Positions 6,680-15,702 of a stretch of 16,065 bases of DNA are shown piece after piece. The stretch's first letter is position 1. Each line of letters opens with the position of its first letter. The stretch covers positions 41,852 to 57,916 of the forward strand of contig MU657175.1 of assembly GCA_026770575.1 (NCBI GenBank), given 5' to 3'. Below the pieces are notes generated by a model, which made no database searches, was not told where the DNA came from, and saw nothing but the letters and a program-made list of their open reading frames with translations. The translations under genes were made by a program, and so were the position numbers. The DNA is from Pelagophyceae sp. CCMP2097 (Eukaryota > Sar > Pelagophyceae).

Positions 6680-9600
6680 TCAGGCGCGTTTGCGGCGCTG
6701 CGGCTGGTCCAAGTCCGTCTCGAGGCCGATTTGGTGGGATTCCAGCTCGGCTTCGATCTCTTCGATGAGTAGTTCATCTTTCGAAGCGCGCGCACCTTCC
6801 AAATCGCGGAGCGTGCGGATGTAAATCCTACGCCGGAGCCTGGGCGCGAACCGAGAAGGGGCCGAGAGACGCACTGGTCTTCGCGGTCTAAGTCGTCGAA
6901 GCCCTTGGCCCGGCCCTCGGGGCCCTCCATTGCCATTTGCTGCCACGCCGCATTGATAGTAATCTCGTTGGCCCCAACCTACATCGCACATTCACGAACT
7001 TCAAGCAGCCTCGTCGCGACGCGCGCGGCCGAGGGGGGCGCACGGTGAGGCGCTGCCAGGGTTGCTGCTTCTCCAGCTTTGATAGGATAATATTCAACCT
7101 AAGGACCACATTCAGTCTCCCAGAAAGCCGCCACTCAACGCACTCGGTCCCAGCGAGGGTCCACGTCGACTCGCTGACGCAGATGGCGCGGTTCAGGCGG
7201 CCTGCGCGCGGGCGGTGGTTGCAACTCGGACGGAGACGCAAAGAAGCCGCTCGGACGGAGGTGCAAAGGCGAGGCAACCGCGTCACGGGCGCACCGTGGA
7301 CCAGCGAGCCTACGGGGACGGTGCTCCGAAAAGGCCCGGGCTGTCGAGAAGCACGAGTGCGTTCGAGGAGCACTCGGTCGAACACGCACCCATGCCTTTG
7401 ACATAGACCCGAATCGACTCCTTCTGCAGCGTCACGACCACGTCGCTCTTCGACTTGCCTACAGCCGCACCCTCGACCCAGCGCGTATACCCGAGGGTCT
7501 CTGCTCCGCGCAAGAGCGGAGCCGCCGCATGGCATCCCGTGAGCCCATATTATTGGATAAGGAGCCTTGCGAGGGATCATGGGACGGACCGGTCCAGAGG
7601 CCTCTTGCAAATGGCCCTTTTCGAGGAGCCTTGCAAGGGACCGTGCGGAGCGCCTTGCAGGGGACCGTGAGAGACCGCGCTTCAAGGCCCGCCCTCGGAC
7701 CGAACTTTGGAGCCGTTGAAGAGGCCACGCAGAGGAGAAGGGCTCGCGGGAGGAGCCTTAAAAAGACCGTGCGAGGCGCCTTCCAAGGGTCTGTGGCCTC
7801 CTCGGGGGCCTTGCAAGGACGAGGGGCCTTGCGAGGACCCGCATTGCCGAGGGGAGCTTTCTCCGGCCATTCCTCTAGACTCCGGCCCGTCACCTTTCAG
7901 AAACACGGCCCATGCGAGGGGCCTTGCCAGGACCCGTCCAAGGGGTCTTCACAAGCGGAAGGGGCCATGCGATGGCCCTTTTCGAGGGACCTTGAAGGGA
8001 CCGTGCACGACCCTTACGAGGGGCCTACACTTTACGAGAGGCCTTGCAAGTACCCGTGTGAGAGGCCTTGCAAGGAAGGGCCCGTGCGAGGGCCCGTGCA
8101 AGGGCCCGTGGAAGGAGTCAGGACTGGTCAAGCAGCTGTGTGAGGGCCCGTGCGAGGGGCCTCGCAAGAGCCTCCTCCGGGCCCCTCGCTGCTCGAAACG
8201 CCTCTTCGAGCCCCGGCTCGACCACGACGGGGAAACGCCATTTCCAGGAGGGGCCTCGCAAGGACCCGTGCCTTGCAGGGGATCGCACAGGAGGGGTATC
8301 CCAATGCGAGGGGGTTCGCCAGGGCCCGTACGAGGAGCCTTGCGAGGAGCCGTAGGCGTCTTGCAACGGACCGCCCACTTCGGGGCCCGCGCTCGAGGCC
8401 CGTGCGAGAAACCGAGAGCCTTGCAGGGCAACCCGAGGCAAGGGCCCGTACGAGGACCCTCGGAGCGCGCCCGCCCTCCGACCGCAAGAGGGGCCGTTCG
8501 AGGCCACAGAGAGGGGCCGCCCGTACATAGGGCCCTTGCGAGGGTCAAGGCCCGTGCGAGGGGCCTTGAAGGACCCCTGTAAGGGCGCCTTGCAAGGAAC
8601 CGTGCGTGGGGGCTTGATAGGCCTCTGAAAAGAGGCCTTGCTTGATAGGGCACTTCAAAGAGGCCTAGCAAGTGATCGTGGAGAGGCCGGGCAAGTGACC
8701 GCCAAAGAGGCCTTGCAAGGGCCTGGCCGTTTGGCTTTTCAGGGACCCGGTCTTGCAAGGGCCCGGTCTTGCACGGGCCCGGTCTTGCACCCATGAGCCC
8801 GTGTGGCATCCCATGAGCCCATATGGGAGAATCCCAGCATCCGCGCGGCGGCTCGACGCGAGCGGTGGAAAAGAGCGGTGCAAAAGGTACGGTTGGGACG
8901 CACCTCGCGGCAGAATGAACGAGACCGTGACGTCGTACGCCGACTGCCGCCAAGTGTAACTGCGGCCGCGCGTCCGGCGCTCTCGAGTCTCGGCAAGTTG
9001 GCTCTCTTTTCGGCAAAGGCGTCTCGAGCACTTTTCGGCAGAGACGCGGCCTTCGGCTTTTCGTCCGACGTCCGCGTGTTCCGCCCTTCCCCGTGCGCGT
9101 CGCCCTCGAAGACACATGGCCTGCGATGGCGGAGGTTTCGAGGCGGCGGCTGGAACCCATTTCAAAAAGGCGGCGCACCAGGCGGCGAGGCCTCTTTCAA
9201 CCTCCGACTCCTTAACAACTTCAAGTCTGAGCACGGCCCCGTCGTCGTCCAGGAACCACGAAGTGTCGTCGTGCGTGTGCTGGACCGGGCGCGCCCAGGA
9301 CCGTTTCAGCACGACCCTAGAGCGTTCGAGCCCCGAAAGCTTTGGAGTCGACTGTTTGCGTCAAGGCGGCGCGTCCAAAGACGCACTTGTCGAGGTGTTT
9401 GATGGAGAGCGAGTCGGCTCGGATATCGACGCGAAGCTCTTGCGACTTGACGCGTCGCGAGAGGTCGATGAAAACCACCAATGAAGTCTCTGTATCAGAC
9501 CAGCTGTACCCATCAAGCCCAGCAGGTTTTGAATCCCAAGCCGCGGCCACGGTCCCGGACGGCGAGACGACGAAGCCGTCCGCGTCGAGCACGACGGGCG

Positions 9601-10847
9601 CCACGACGGCCGCCGTCGCCGCGGCGGTGGTTTTGCTGCGCCTTTTCTGCGCGACGACCTTGGTCGCGGCTTCCGCGGCCTTTTGCTTGCCCTCCTCGGC
9701 CGTGCGCAGGCGAGCTTCTTTGCCTAAGGGCGGGGGTCTCACGCGGACTCCCGCAAACGACAGCAGTCTCCCGCAAACGACGGCAGTCTCCCGCAAACGA
9801 CAGCAGTCTCCCGCAAACGACGGCAGTCCAAAAGTCTCCCGCACTCCGTCGTCTCGCGCACGATGCGTCGGTGGCCAGCGGCTATCGCCTCTTCACCGCC
9901 GCCCTCGCCTCTGTGCCTCTGCGCCGCCGCCCTCTGCCGCCTTTGAATGTGGCCTCGCGGCCGCGTTTGCAGAATCGGACGCGGCCTCATCACTTTCGCG
10001 CCAGTCGCTTTTCTGAACCACCGAATTCAGATCATCCAGATTGAACCACGTCCGCCCGTCGACGTACGACTCGTCCGCCTTTTCAGCCGGCAGAGGCGCA
10101 GGGGGCGGCGAGGGCATGCCGCACGGCTCCGTGCACTGCGCCAAAACCTTGCATTGCGCCAAATACTTTCCCCAAAGCGCAAAGTCGCCGACGCCGTGGC
10201 GCGAGACGGCGCGGTGCAGGGTTTGGAGAGTGGCGTGCGGCGGGAGGGCGGCGGTGTCGTTTGCGTTTGCGTCGGCGCTTGCGGGCCGCGGTTTGGAAGC
10301 GTCGATGGCACTCCTAGGTTTAGCGATCTCCCGTGCTCCATCGAGGGCGATTGCCGCTGGCACGCACCATGCGGCGATGAGCTGCGAGAGGCCTTGGAGC
10401 TGGTCTGGAGTTAATTCGGCTTTATTGGCCTTGACCCAGCACACGTAGTCCCTCAGCGCAACTTTCGCCTACGCCCACGTAACCCGCATCTCAAAACACG
10501 AAGGAGCGCACCATGCGGCCGACGCGCCTAAAGTGGCGATTGCGCGCCTTTCGATTGCGCGTTTCGACCGCGAGACGCACCAATGCTCGACCACGCCTCC
10601 CACTTTAGCCAACGGTTTCTCGCCGCGCATCACTCCAGCCTACGGCGCGCCTCCCGATTCATAGACCGGGCAAGGGGCGCACCAAAGCGTCGATTCGCGC
10701 GCGCGTGTCGCCATCCATCGAGGCCCATTTCAAAGCCTGTGCCTCACTCGCACATCGCCGCGCCAATTCGCCGGCGCGCGAGCCGCGCAGCTCGCGCGAC
10801 GCCTCCGTCTCCTCGCCCGCGTCCATCGTGGATGCTGTCGAAGGCAT
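6680..10847 (-). CDS. Protein with two CS (p23/NudC-like) domains, nine exons
   Basis: Exons in transcript order are 10847-10683, 10468-9994, 9723-9387, 9316-8904, 7458-7390, 7201-7144, 7098-7044, 6978-6875 and 6827-6680, giving 607 codons in frame. CS domains are HSP90 co-chaperone or NudC-type beta-sandwiches. The first (9508-9387, then 9316 to about 9215) has GYSWSD, DIRADSLSI and DDTSWFLDDD. The second starts at about 8960 with SYTWRQSAYDVTV, continues KSDVVVTLQKESIRVYV, and ends SESTWTLAG then NIILSKLEK and PWQRL. The C-terminus is acidic and helical, ending QRRKRA. The exon 2/3 junction is least certain: the GTGATG donor at 9993 restores frame, and GTGAAG near 9893 is an alternative. 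The start is also uncertain: the frame stays open upstream of Met 10847 to a TAG near 10938, which separates it from an ATG at about 10977. The N-terminal 200 residues are unrecognised. Confidence 0.8.
7560..8790. repeat. Minisatellite D: units around CCTTGCAAGG
   Basis: Degenerate repeats of roughly 20-24 nt built from GAGGGGCCTTGCAAGG and GACCCGTGCGAG-type halves. They fill the 1445-nt intron (7459-8903) that splits the second CS domain. The CCTTGCAAGG core is a perfect 10-bp palindrome and recurs near 7630, 7810, 8065, 8588 and 8712. The many long open frames seen here on both strands are by-products of the repeat. Confidence 0.85.
9748..9827. repeat. 20-bp minisatellite, four perfect-length units
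   Basis: Four units of CTCCCGCAAACGACRGCAGT, with R strictly alternating A, G, A, G, so the true period may be 40 bp. A fifth, broken copy follows at 9834. It lies in the intron between exons 2 and 3 of the CS-domain gene, just upstream (in transcript order) of the exon 3 acceptor. Confidence 0.92.
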
Positions 10848-11315
10848 CGCGCGAAGTTCGCCGCGAACGCTTCGGTCTGAAACCTTCCACGCCAGCTCTG
10901 CGGGTTTTCCGAGGTCCCTGGTCTATCTTTTCGTAAACTTTGCTTTGATCTTGGGAGAGGCCATTTGCGCATCTGCGCCCCGGGCGTGCTCGGGCAGGCC
11001 CTTTGCGATGCGCTGTGTCCGTCTTGCGAGTGGGCGCCGCGGCATCGCGAGGGCGGCCCTGTGCCGCCGCACGATGCACTGGCAGCCCAAAGACCCCGGC
11101 CTCGCCCGCCATGCCGTGCGGTCTGGGATCGAACTCGGAGCGGCAATGTGCATTCTTGAATTCGAGCACCAAGAGTTTGATACCTTGGACTCCTCAAAGG
11201 CCTCGCACCACCTCATCCTCCACGTCCTCGACCGCACAGCCCCCAGTGAGCTCGAACCATCACGCCCCAGGGGGTCCCTGAAGCAGCGACCTGGTCGTAC
11301 CACGAGGGGTTTAAG
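10848..11315. other. Gap between CS-domain gene and MYND-RING-Sel1 gene
   Basis: Both neighbours are on the minus strand, so this should contain the 3' end of the MYND gene and the promoter or leader of the CS gene. On the minus strand an ATG at about 10977 opens a 13-codon frame (MASPKIKAKFTKR) that ends in TAG and is in frame with CS exon 1. It is either an upstream ORF or the true start broken by a nonsense change. A possible upstream exon ending GAGTCCAAG before a GTATCA donor near 11187 is too weak to call. Confidence 0.4.
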
Positions 11316-12367
11316 TTACAAGTGCCGTCTCAAACGATTCGATGCGAGAAAGACCTCGATCTTGTCGATCAACCGAGGAGTTTCAGTGTCCCCCTTGGAC
11401 GCGGCGCGCTTGAAGAGGCGCAGCGCCTCGCGCAAGTCCTGGGGCACGCCGTGGCCGTTTTCATAACACGCGCCGAGGTTGAAGAGCGCGACCGAATGGC
11501 CCTGCGCCGCGGCGAGGCGGAACCACCGCACGGCTTCCTCGTACGACTGGGCCACGCCCACGCCGTTGGAGAATAGCTTGCCCAAATTGTTTTGCGCCAA
11601 GAGATATCCTTGGTCGGCCGCGCGCCGGTACCACTGCGCGGCGGTCGTGTGGTTGAGCTCGACGCCGTCGCCTTCTTCATAGCAAATGGCCAATGCGCAC
11701 TGCGCTTCTGCGTGTCCTTGCGCAGCAGCGAGCTCGTACAACTGGAGGGCCCGCTTCAAGCACTTCTTGAGACCATATTCGCCATGATGGTGCCCCGCCG
11801 AGCGACCGCTGCGCCTCGGCGTGCCCCTCGTCCACGTGCTTCTGCAGCGGGGACACCAGCTCGGCATTCGACTCGCTGGCTGGCGTTCGGCAGAGCGGGC
11901 AGCGCGTGTCGTACTTGACGCACTTGTTGGCGCAGGCCGTGCAAATGCTCTTGCAGCAGCACTCGTAACATGACACTTTCGCCTCCGACCATCACGTCGA
12001 AGCAAATGGGGCACTTGCTGCGCCAGTACGGCGCGTCGTTCGGCGCGCTGGCCTTGGCCGTGTCCGTCGCTCGAGCAGCCGGTAAGCGCGGGGGCGCCTT
12101 GGAACCGTCCGCCGGCGCGACGTCGGCGACGATGGCCGGCACCTCCTCGATCTTCAGCTTCGCCGGCATGAGCTCGTCGAGGAGACGGTCCTGGAGCTCG
12201 GAGACGAGCCGCTTGCACTGCGCCTTGTGCCCGCGCTCGCGCCAGTCGACGAGCTGGCACGCCTTGCCGCAGTAGTGGCGGGATTTGCACTTGGTGCAGT
12301 GCTGGCCGCCCGGCGCGTCGCAGATGCAGCACGGCTTTGGGGCGGCTGCCGCCGGCGGGACGTCCAT
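11316..12367 (-). CDS. MYND zinc finger, RING-type finger and Sel1-repeat protein, two frame breaks
   Basis: The start at 12367 (MDVPPAAAAPK) opens a MYND finger at residues 13-51: Cys pairs 13/16, 24/27 and 33/37, then His47 and Cys51. A helical linker leads to a RING-like finger from residue 119: CPIC, then CYECCCKSIC and CPLCRTP. At least three Sel1 repeats follow (YELAAAQGHAEAQCALAICY, YRRAADQGYLLAQNNLGKL, FRLAAAQGHSVALFNLGACY), ending in taa at 11316. MYND and Sel1 modules are protein-protein adaptors, and RING fingers often confer ubiquitin ligase activity. The frame shifts by one extra base near 11977-11980 (an AAA run, between GGE and VSCYE) and again near 11785-11790 (a GGGG run, between AQRSLG and HHGEYG). 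No intron explains either. Apart from these, all domains look intact, so assembly indels and recent inactivation are both possible. Confidence 0.85.
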
Positions 12368-13777
12368 CGTTCGCGGAGAAAGCAGGCGCCGGCCTCAGTG
12401 CTGCCCAGGGTAGCTGCCCAGGTTGTCAAGGTGCAGACGTGTGAAGCGTGCGTTTATGCTGAGCCACGTTCGGTGAAGGTTTACAATGTTGTAGGATTCT
12501 CTCTCTCCTCGATGCTCGCCGAGTCACCAGGCCCTGGTGAGCTGGCTTACGGCGACGCGTCGTGGACTTTGCAGGGCGTGGACTTTGCAGTGACTCGGAG
12601 AGCTCCTTCAGGTTTCCGCAGAAAAGAGGATACGTGTATACCTGGCGGCTGGGGCGCGTCCGACTTTGGGCGCGGGCCTCCGATATCGAAAGATTCCAGG
12701 CGCCTCTCGGCTCCGTGTCGCTGCACGCCGGGCTCTCGCAGAACACGCGGGCCCTCCCGCGGTCCCGCGGTGCCGGGGCCCTCCCGCGGTCCCGCGGTGC
12801 TTCGTCGGGGACCCCGACGGCCCTCTTTTCTGGGGCCCGGCTATTTGGCCCGCCTCTGCCTCGGTCGGCGGCGGCCGTCGGCGATGGGCGGCCGCGTCTC
12901 AAAGGCGGCGCCCCGGCCTAGACGCTCGAGCTGCCTCTTGCGACGCCGCTTCGGCCGCGCTTGGCGCCGCCGAAGGCCGCGCTTCGACGCTCGAGGCGCG
13001 GCCGCGGTCGCCGGGAATCGCGAGCGCGGCGGTCGCAACGCGAGCGCGGCGGTGCCGCGGACGGGGCGAGGTCCCCTTGGTCGCCCGGCCGCTCTTCGTC
13101 ACCGGAGCGCCGGAGCAGGCTGCGGCCGCGGTTCGACTCGCCGGCAGGGCTGCGTTTTCGCGTCGGCGCCGCCGCGCGCTTCTGCCGCGGCGGTGCGGCG
13201 CTCCTTCTCGGTTCCGCCGTGGGACCGTCAACCACTTTCAGCCCCTTTTCACGACCACGCCCATCGCCTGCCCATGATATGCTCGGACTTGTCGCTCTCC
13301 CGCCCGCCCGCCGTTTGGTCCGAAACGGTGCAAAAGGCACTTTGGAAATGAGCCGCCGGCGAGACGCGCTGCTTGTACACCGCCCATCGAACTCTTCAGC
13401 GGGGACGTCTACGGGAGCGAGACGCTCTTAGTGGCACTCGACCGCTCGCACTCTTCCTGGCGCACCCGATGTGCACGTGGCGCTAAGCCCATTTTCGGTG
13501 TATAAACTAAACCGAACGCCTGTCCCACCCGTTTGAAACCCGTGGGCACGGGAGAGTCCCACATTCTAACTTCGCTTTGACCTAACCTCGCTTTGACGAC
13601 TTGTTAAAGAAGAAAATCTGTCACACGGTGACCGTGAGAACGGCCAAACTTTGAAGGAATACGGAGACAGACTATACGACGGATGTGGCAACAGAGAGTG
13701 CTTCGAGGCCCGCCGTCACCTCTCGAGAAGCGGCAATACACGCCTCCAACTTCGAGGCATCGAAAGCATGCGCAACT
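12368..13777. other. GC-rich gap with no recognised gene
   Basis: Several long open frames overlap on both strands between 12430 and 13430. All are rich in Arg, Ala, Pro and Ser, with no domain, no consistent frame and no clean splice sites, as expected of very GC-rich non-coding DNA. A 23-bp direct repeat lies at 12751-12800. Bases 13490-13690 are more AT-rich and contain two TCGCTTTGAC copies. The left end must contain the promoter of the MYND gene and the right end the 3' region of the WD40 gene. Confidence 0.5.
12751..12800. repeat. 23-bp direct repeat
   Basis: Two identical copies start GCCCTCCCGCGGTCCCGCGG at 12751 and 12778 and are separated by four bases (CGGG). Each contains CGCGGTCCCGCG, which is internally nearly palindromic. 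Confidence 0.88.
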
Positions 13778-14613
13778 TTAGAGAACGACGTTCCAGAGCT
13801 GCGCCGTCCCGTCCTTGCTCGCCGTGACAACGCGATCGCCGTCGGGCGAGAAGGCGCAGCCCAAGACGTAGTCGGTGTGCCCCTCGAGCGTCGTCTGCAG
13901 CGTGCCCGTCTCGGCGTCCCAGAGCCGCGCCGTCTTGTTGTAGCTCGCCGTCACGATGCGCTCGCCGTCGGAAGAGAATGTGCAGCTCATGACGCTGGTG
14001 TGCCCCTCGAGCGTCGCCTGCAGCGTGCCCGTCTCGACGTCCCAGAGCTGCGCCGTCTTGTCGTAGCTCGCCGTCACGACGCGCTTGCCGTCGGGCGAGA
14101 ACGCGCAGCTCGCGACCTTGTCGGTGTGCCCCTCGAGTGTCAGAAGCAGCGCGCCCGTCTCGGCGTCCCAGAGCCGCGCCGTCTTGTCGTAGCTCGACGT
14201 CACGAGGCGCTTGCCGTCGGGCGAGAAGCTGCAGCTCGTGACTCTATCGGCGTGCTCCTCGAGCTTCAGCAGAAGCGTGCCCGTCTCCGCATCCCAGAGC
14301 CGCGCCGTCTTGCCGCTCGCCGTCACGATGCGCTTGCCGTCGGGTGATTACGCGCAGCGGCTGACGGAGCCGGTGTGCCCCTTGAGGATCGCGGTGCCCT
14401 TGAGGCTCTGGTCCTTCCAGATGAGCTTGCGCACGGCCGGCGCCACGGCTCGCCCAGCTCGAGCGACTCGTGCTGTCACGAGCGCGTTCGGCGATGCCGC
14501 CAGCCGCAGGTGAGCGCGAGGAGGTCGCTCAGCTCGAGCACCTCGAGCGCCGGCGCGGCGCCGGCGGCAGTTCGCAGCTTGACGTGGCTCGAGGCTTCGT
14601 GGGCGGCGTCCAT
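13778..14613 (-). pseudogene. WD40-repeat protein, interrupted
   Basis: Five WD40 repeats are readable from about 14340 down to the stop at 13778, each with the pattern LEGHT..V..C.FSPDG.R.VTAS.DKTA.LWDAETG. They should form most of a beta-propeller, a protein-docking scaffold. Upstream, ILKGHTGSVSRCA begins the first repeat, but the codon expected to be the Phe of FSPDG is TAA (14346-14348). The same repeat lacks one residue (VTASGKTARLW against VTASYDKTARLW). Further upstream, MDAAHEASSHVKLRTAAG (start 14613) runs to LSDLLALT, then the frame moves by a missing base near 14508 into RLAASPNALVTA. The N-terminal part resembles an F-box-like helical lead-in, but this is weak. Two independent lesions suggest a decaying copy, and a sequencing error cannot easily explain the TAA. 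A shorter protein starting at Met 14326 is possible. Confidence 0.82.
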
Positions 14614-14831
14614 GCTTCTCCGCGCCCCGGGAGACAGGCCCGAGCAGAGGGTGCGAAGCGCCCTCCGAACCGCGGCGCCCGCCGTGCACGTGAAATCGCG
14701 CAACTTTTGGTTCGAATTTGCATTTGCATTTGTGTGGAGCCCAGCGGTTTCCAGAATTTTCCCGGCAGGGTCACTCAACTCAAAAGAACAAACCCGACAA
14801 GATCTTTTAACCTCGTCGACAAGCGCGCGCC
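14614..14831. promoter_or_regulatory. Divergent intergenic promoter region
   Basis: These 218 bp separate the start of the WD40 gene (-) from that of the ice-binding protein gene (+), so both promoters must lie here or overlap the genes. The centre is relatively AT-rich and contains ATTTGCATTTGCATTTG at 14716-14732, two overlapping octamer-like ATTTGCAT copies. No canonical TATA box is seen. The ice-binding start codon at 14832 is preceded by GCGCGCC. Confidence 0.5.
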
Positions 14832-15702
14832 ATGCCCATGCTCCAGAGCCGCCTGTTCGCGTTGGCGCTGGGCGCGCTGGTTGCGCTGGCGACGGCCATC
14901 CCGACCGTCGACCTCCGGACTTCAGGTGATTATGCAATTTTGGCCAAGACCGGCGTGTCGACGGTCCCGGCCTCGGTCATCTATGGCGACCTCGGCCTGA
15001 GCCCGATCTCGGTCACGGCGTTCACGGGCTTCTCGTATATCGAGAAGCCGTTGTTGGGATTCGCCAAGTCGACGCAGGTGTGTGTGTGCGTTTATTTGTT
15101 AACGGGGGACCGGTGGACCGAGCAACCCCCGGAACGCGAGGCGTCGAGCAGGCGTTCCAGCTAGTATGTAGGTGACGGGTAGGATGTACGCCGCCGACTT
15201 TGCCTCGCCGACGCCGACGAAGCTCACCACAGCCGTCGGCGACATGCAGACGGCGTACACGGACGCCGCGAGCCGCCCCACCTCTGGCCTCGGGAATCGC
15301 CTCAACCTCATGGCGGGCATGATCGGCGGCGCGACGCTGTCGCCGGGCGTGTACAATTGGGGCACGACCATCAATATCAACGCGGACATTTACATCAAAG
15401 GCGGCCCTACCGACATCTTCATCCTCCAGACCACGGGCAAGGTCCTCGTCGCCGCAGGCGTCAAGGTCATCCTCCAGGGCGGCGTCAAGCACCAGAACAT
15501 CTTCTGGCAGGTTGCGGGGAACGTCAAGGTCGGCGCCGGGGCGCACTTGGAGGGCTGTTTCCTCGTCAAGACCAACGCCGCCTTCGTCACGGGCTCATCG
15601 CTCAACGGCCGCGTACTCGCGCAGACGGCCGTCACGCTCCAGACGACGACCATCGACACGCGCGCGGCCCCGCTCGTCCGCCGCCTGCGCGGCAGCGAGT
15701 AA
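14832..15702 (+). CDS. Secreted ice-binding protein, DUF3494 family, two exons, 258 aa
   Basis: Exons are 14832-15077 and 15172-15702, with a 94-nt intron (donor GTGTGT, acceptor TAG) in phase 0. Residues 1-22 are a signal peptide ending ALATA, so the protein is probably exported. The mature part is a full-length DUF3494 domain: DYAILAKTGVSTVPASVI, GDLGLSPISVTAFTGFS, VTGRMYAADFASPTPTKL across the splice, then LSPGVYNW, DIFILQTTGKV, NIFWQVAGNVKVGAGAHLEG and SSLNGRVLAQTAVTLQTTTI. Known members fold as a right-handed beta-solenoid with an alpha-helix alongside. They adsorb to ice crystals, limiting recrystallisation and shaping brine channels around cells. Length and motif order are normal for the family, and there is no extra domain. 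The family is known for horizontal transfer, but a spliceosomal intron shows that this copy is settled in a eukaryotic genome. I cannot judge activity from sequence. Confidence 0.95.

Noticed and set aside
7529..9178. Several 120-400 codon frames on both strands
   Set aside because: They overlap minisatellite D inside a CS-gene intron. The only supported coding sequence is minus-strand 8904-9316.
9279..9352. Alternative intron in the CS gene with donor at 9352 and acceptor at 9280
   Set aside because: It keeps frame but uses a GTCGAC donor and gives a poorer CS alignment. The GTGCGT donor at 9386 with the acceptor at 9317 restores LDKVVLKRSWARPVQ before DDTSW, as the fold expects.
12227..13431. 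A 374-codon plus-strand frame and a 156-codon plus-strand frame
   Set aside because: Arg/Ala-rich, overlapping the start of the MYND gene on the other strand, with equally open frames on the minus strand. No domain recognised.
13370..13500. A short protein-like stretch reading IELFSGDVYGSETLLVALDR on the plus strand
   Set aside because: It looks plausible as coding sequence, but I could not connect it to a start, a clean splice site or a known family.
13685..14347. A 220-codon plus-strand frame with regular repeats
   Set aside because: It is the antisense shadow of the WD40 repeats, and its periodicity is explained by the minus-strand gene.
15022..15546. A 174-codon minus-strand frame
   Set aside because: Antisense shadow of the ice-binding protein gene.
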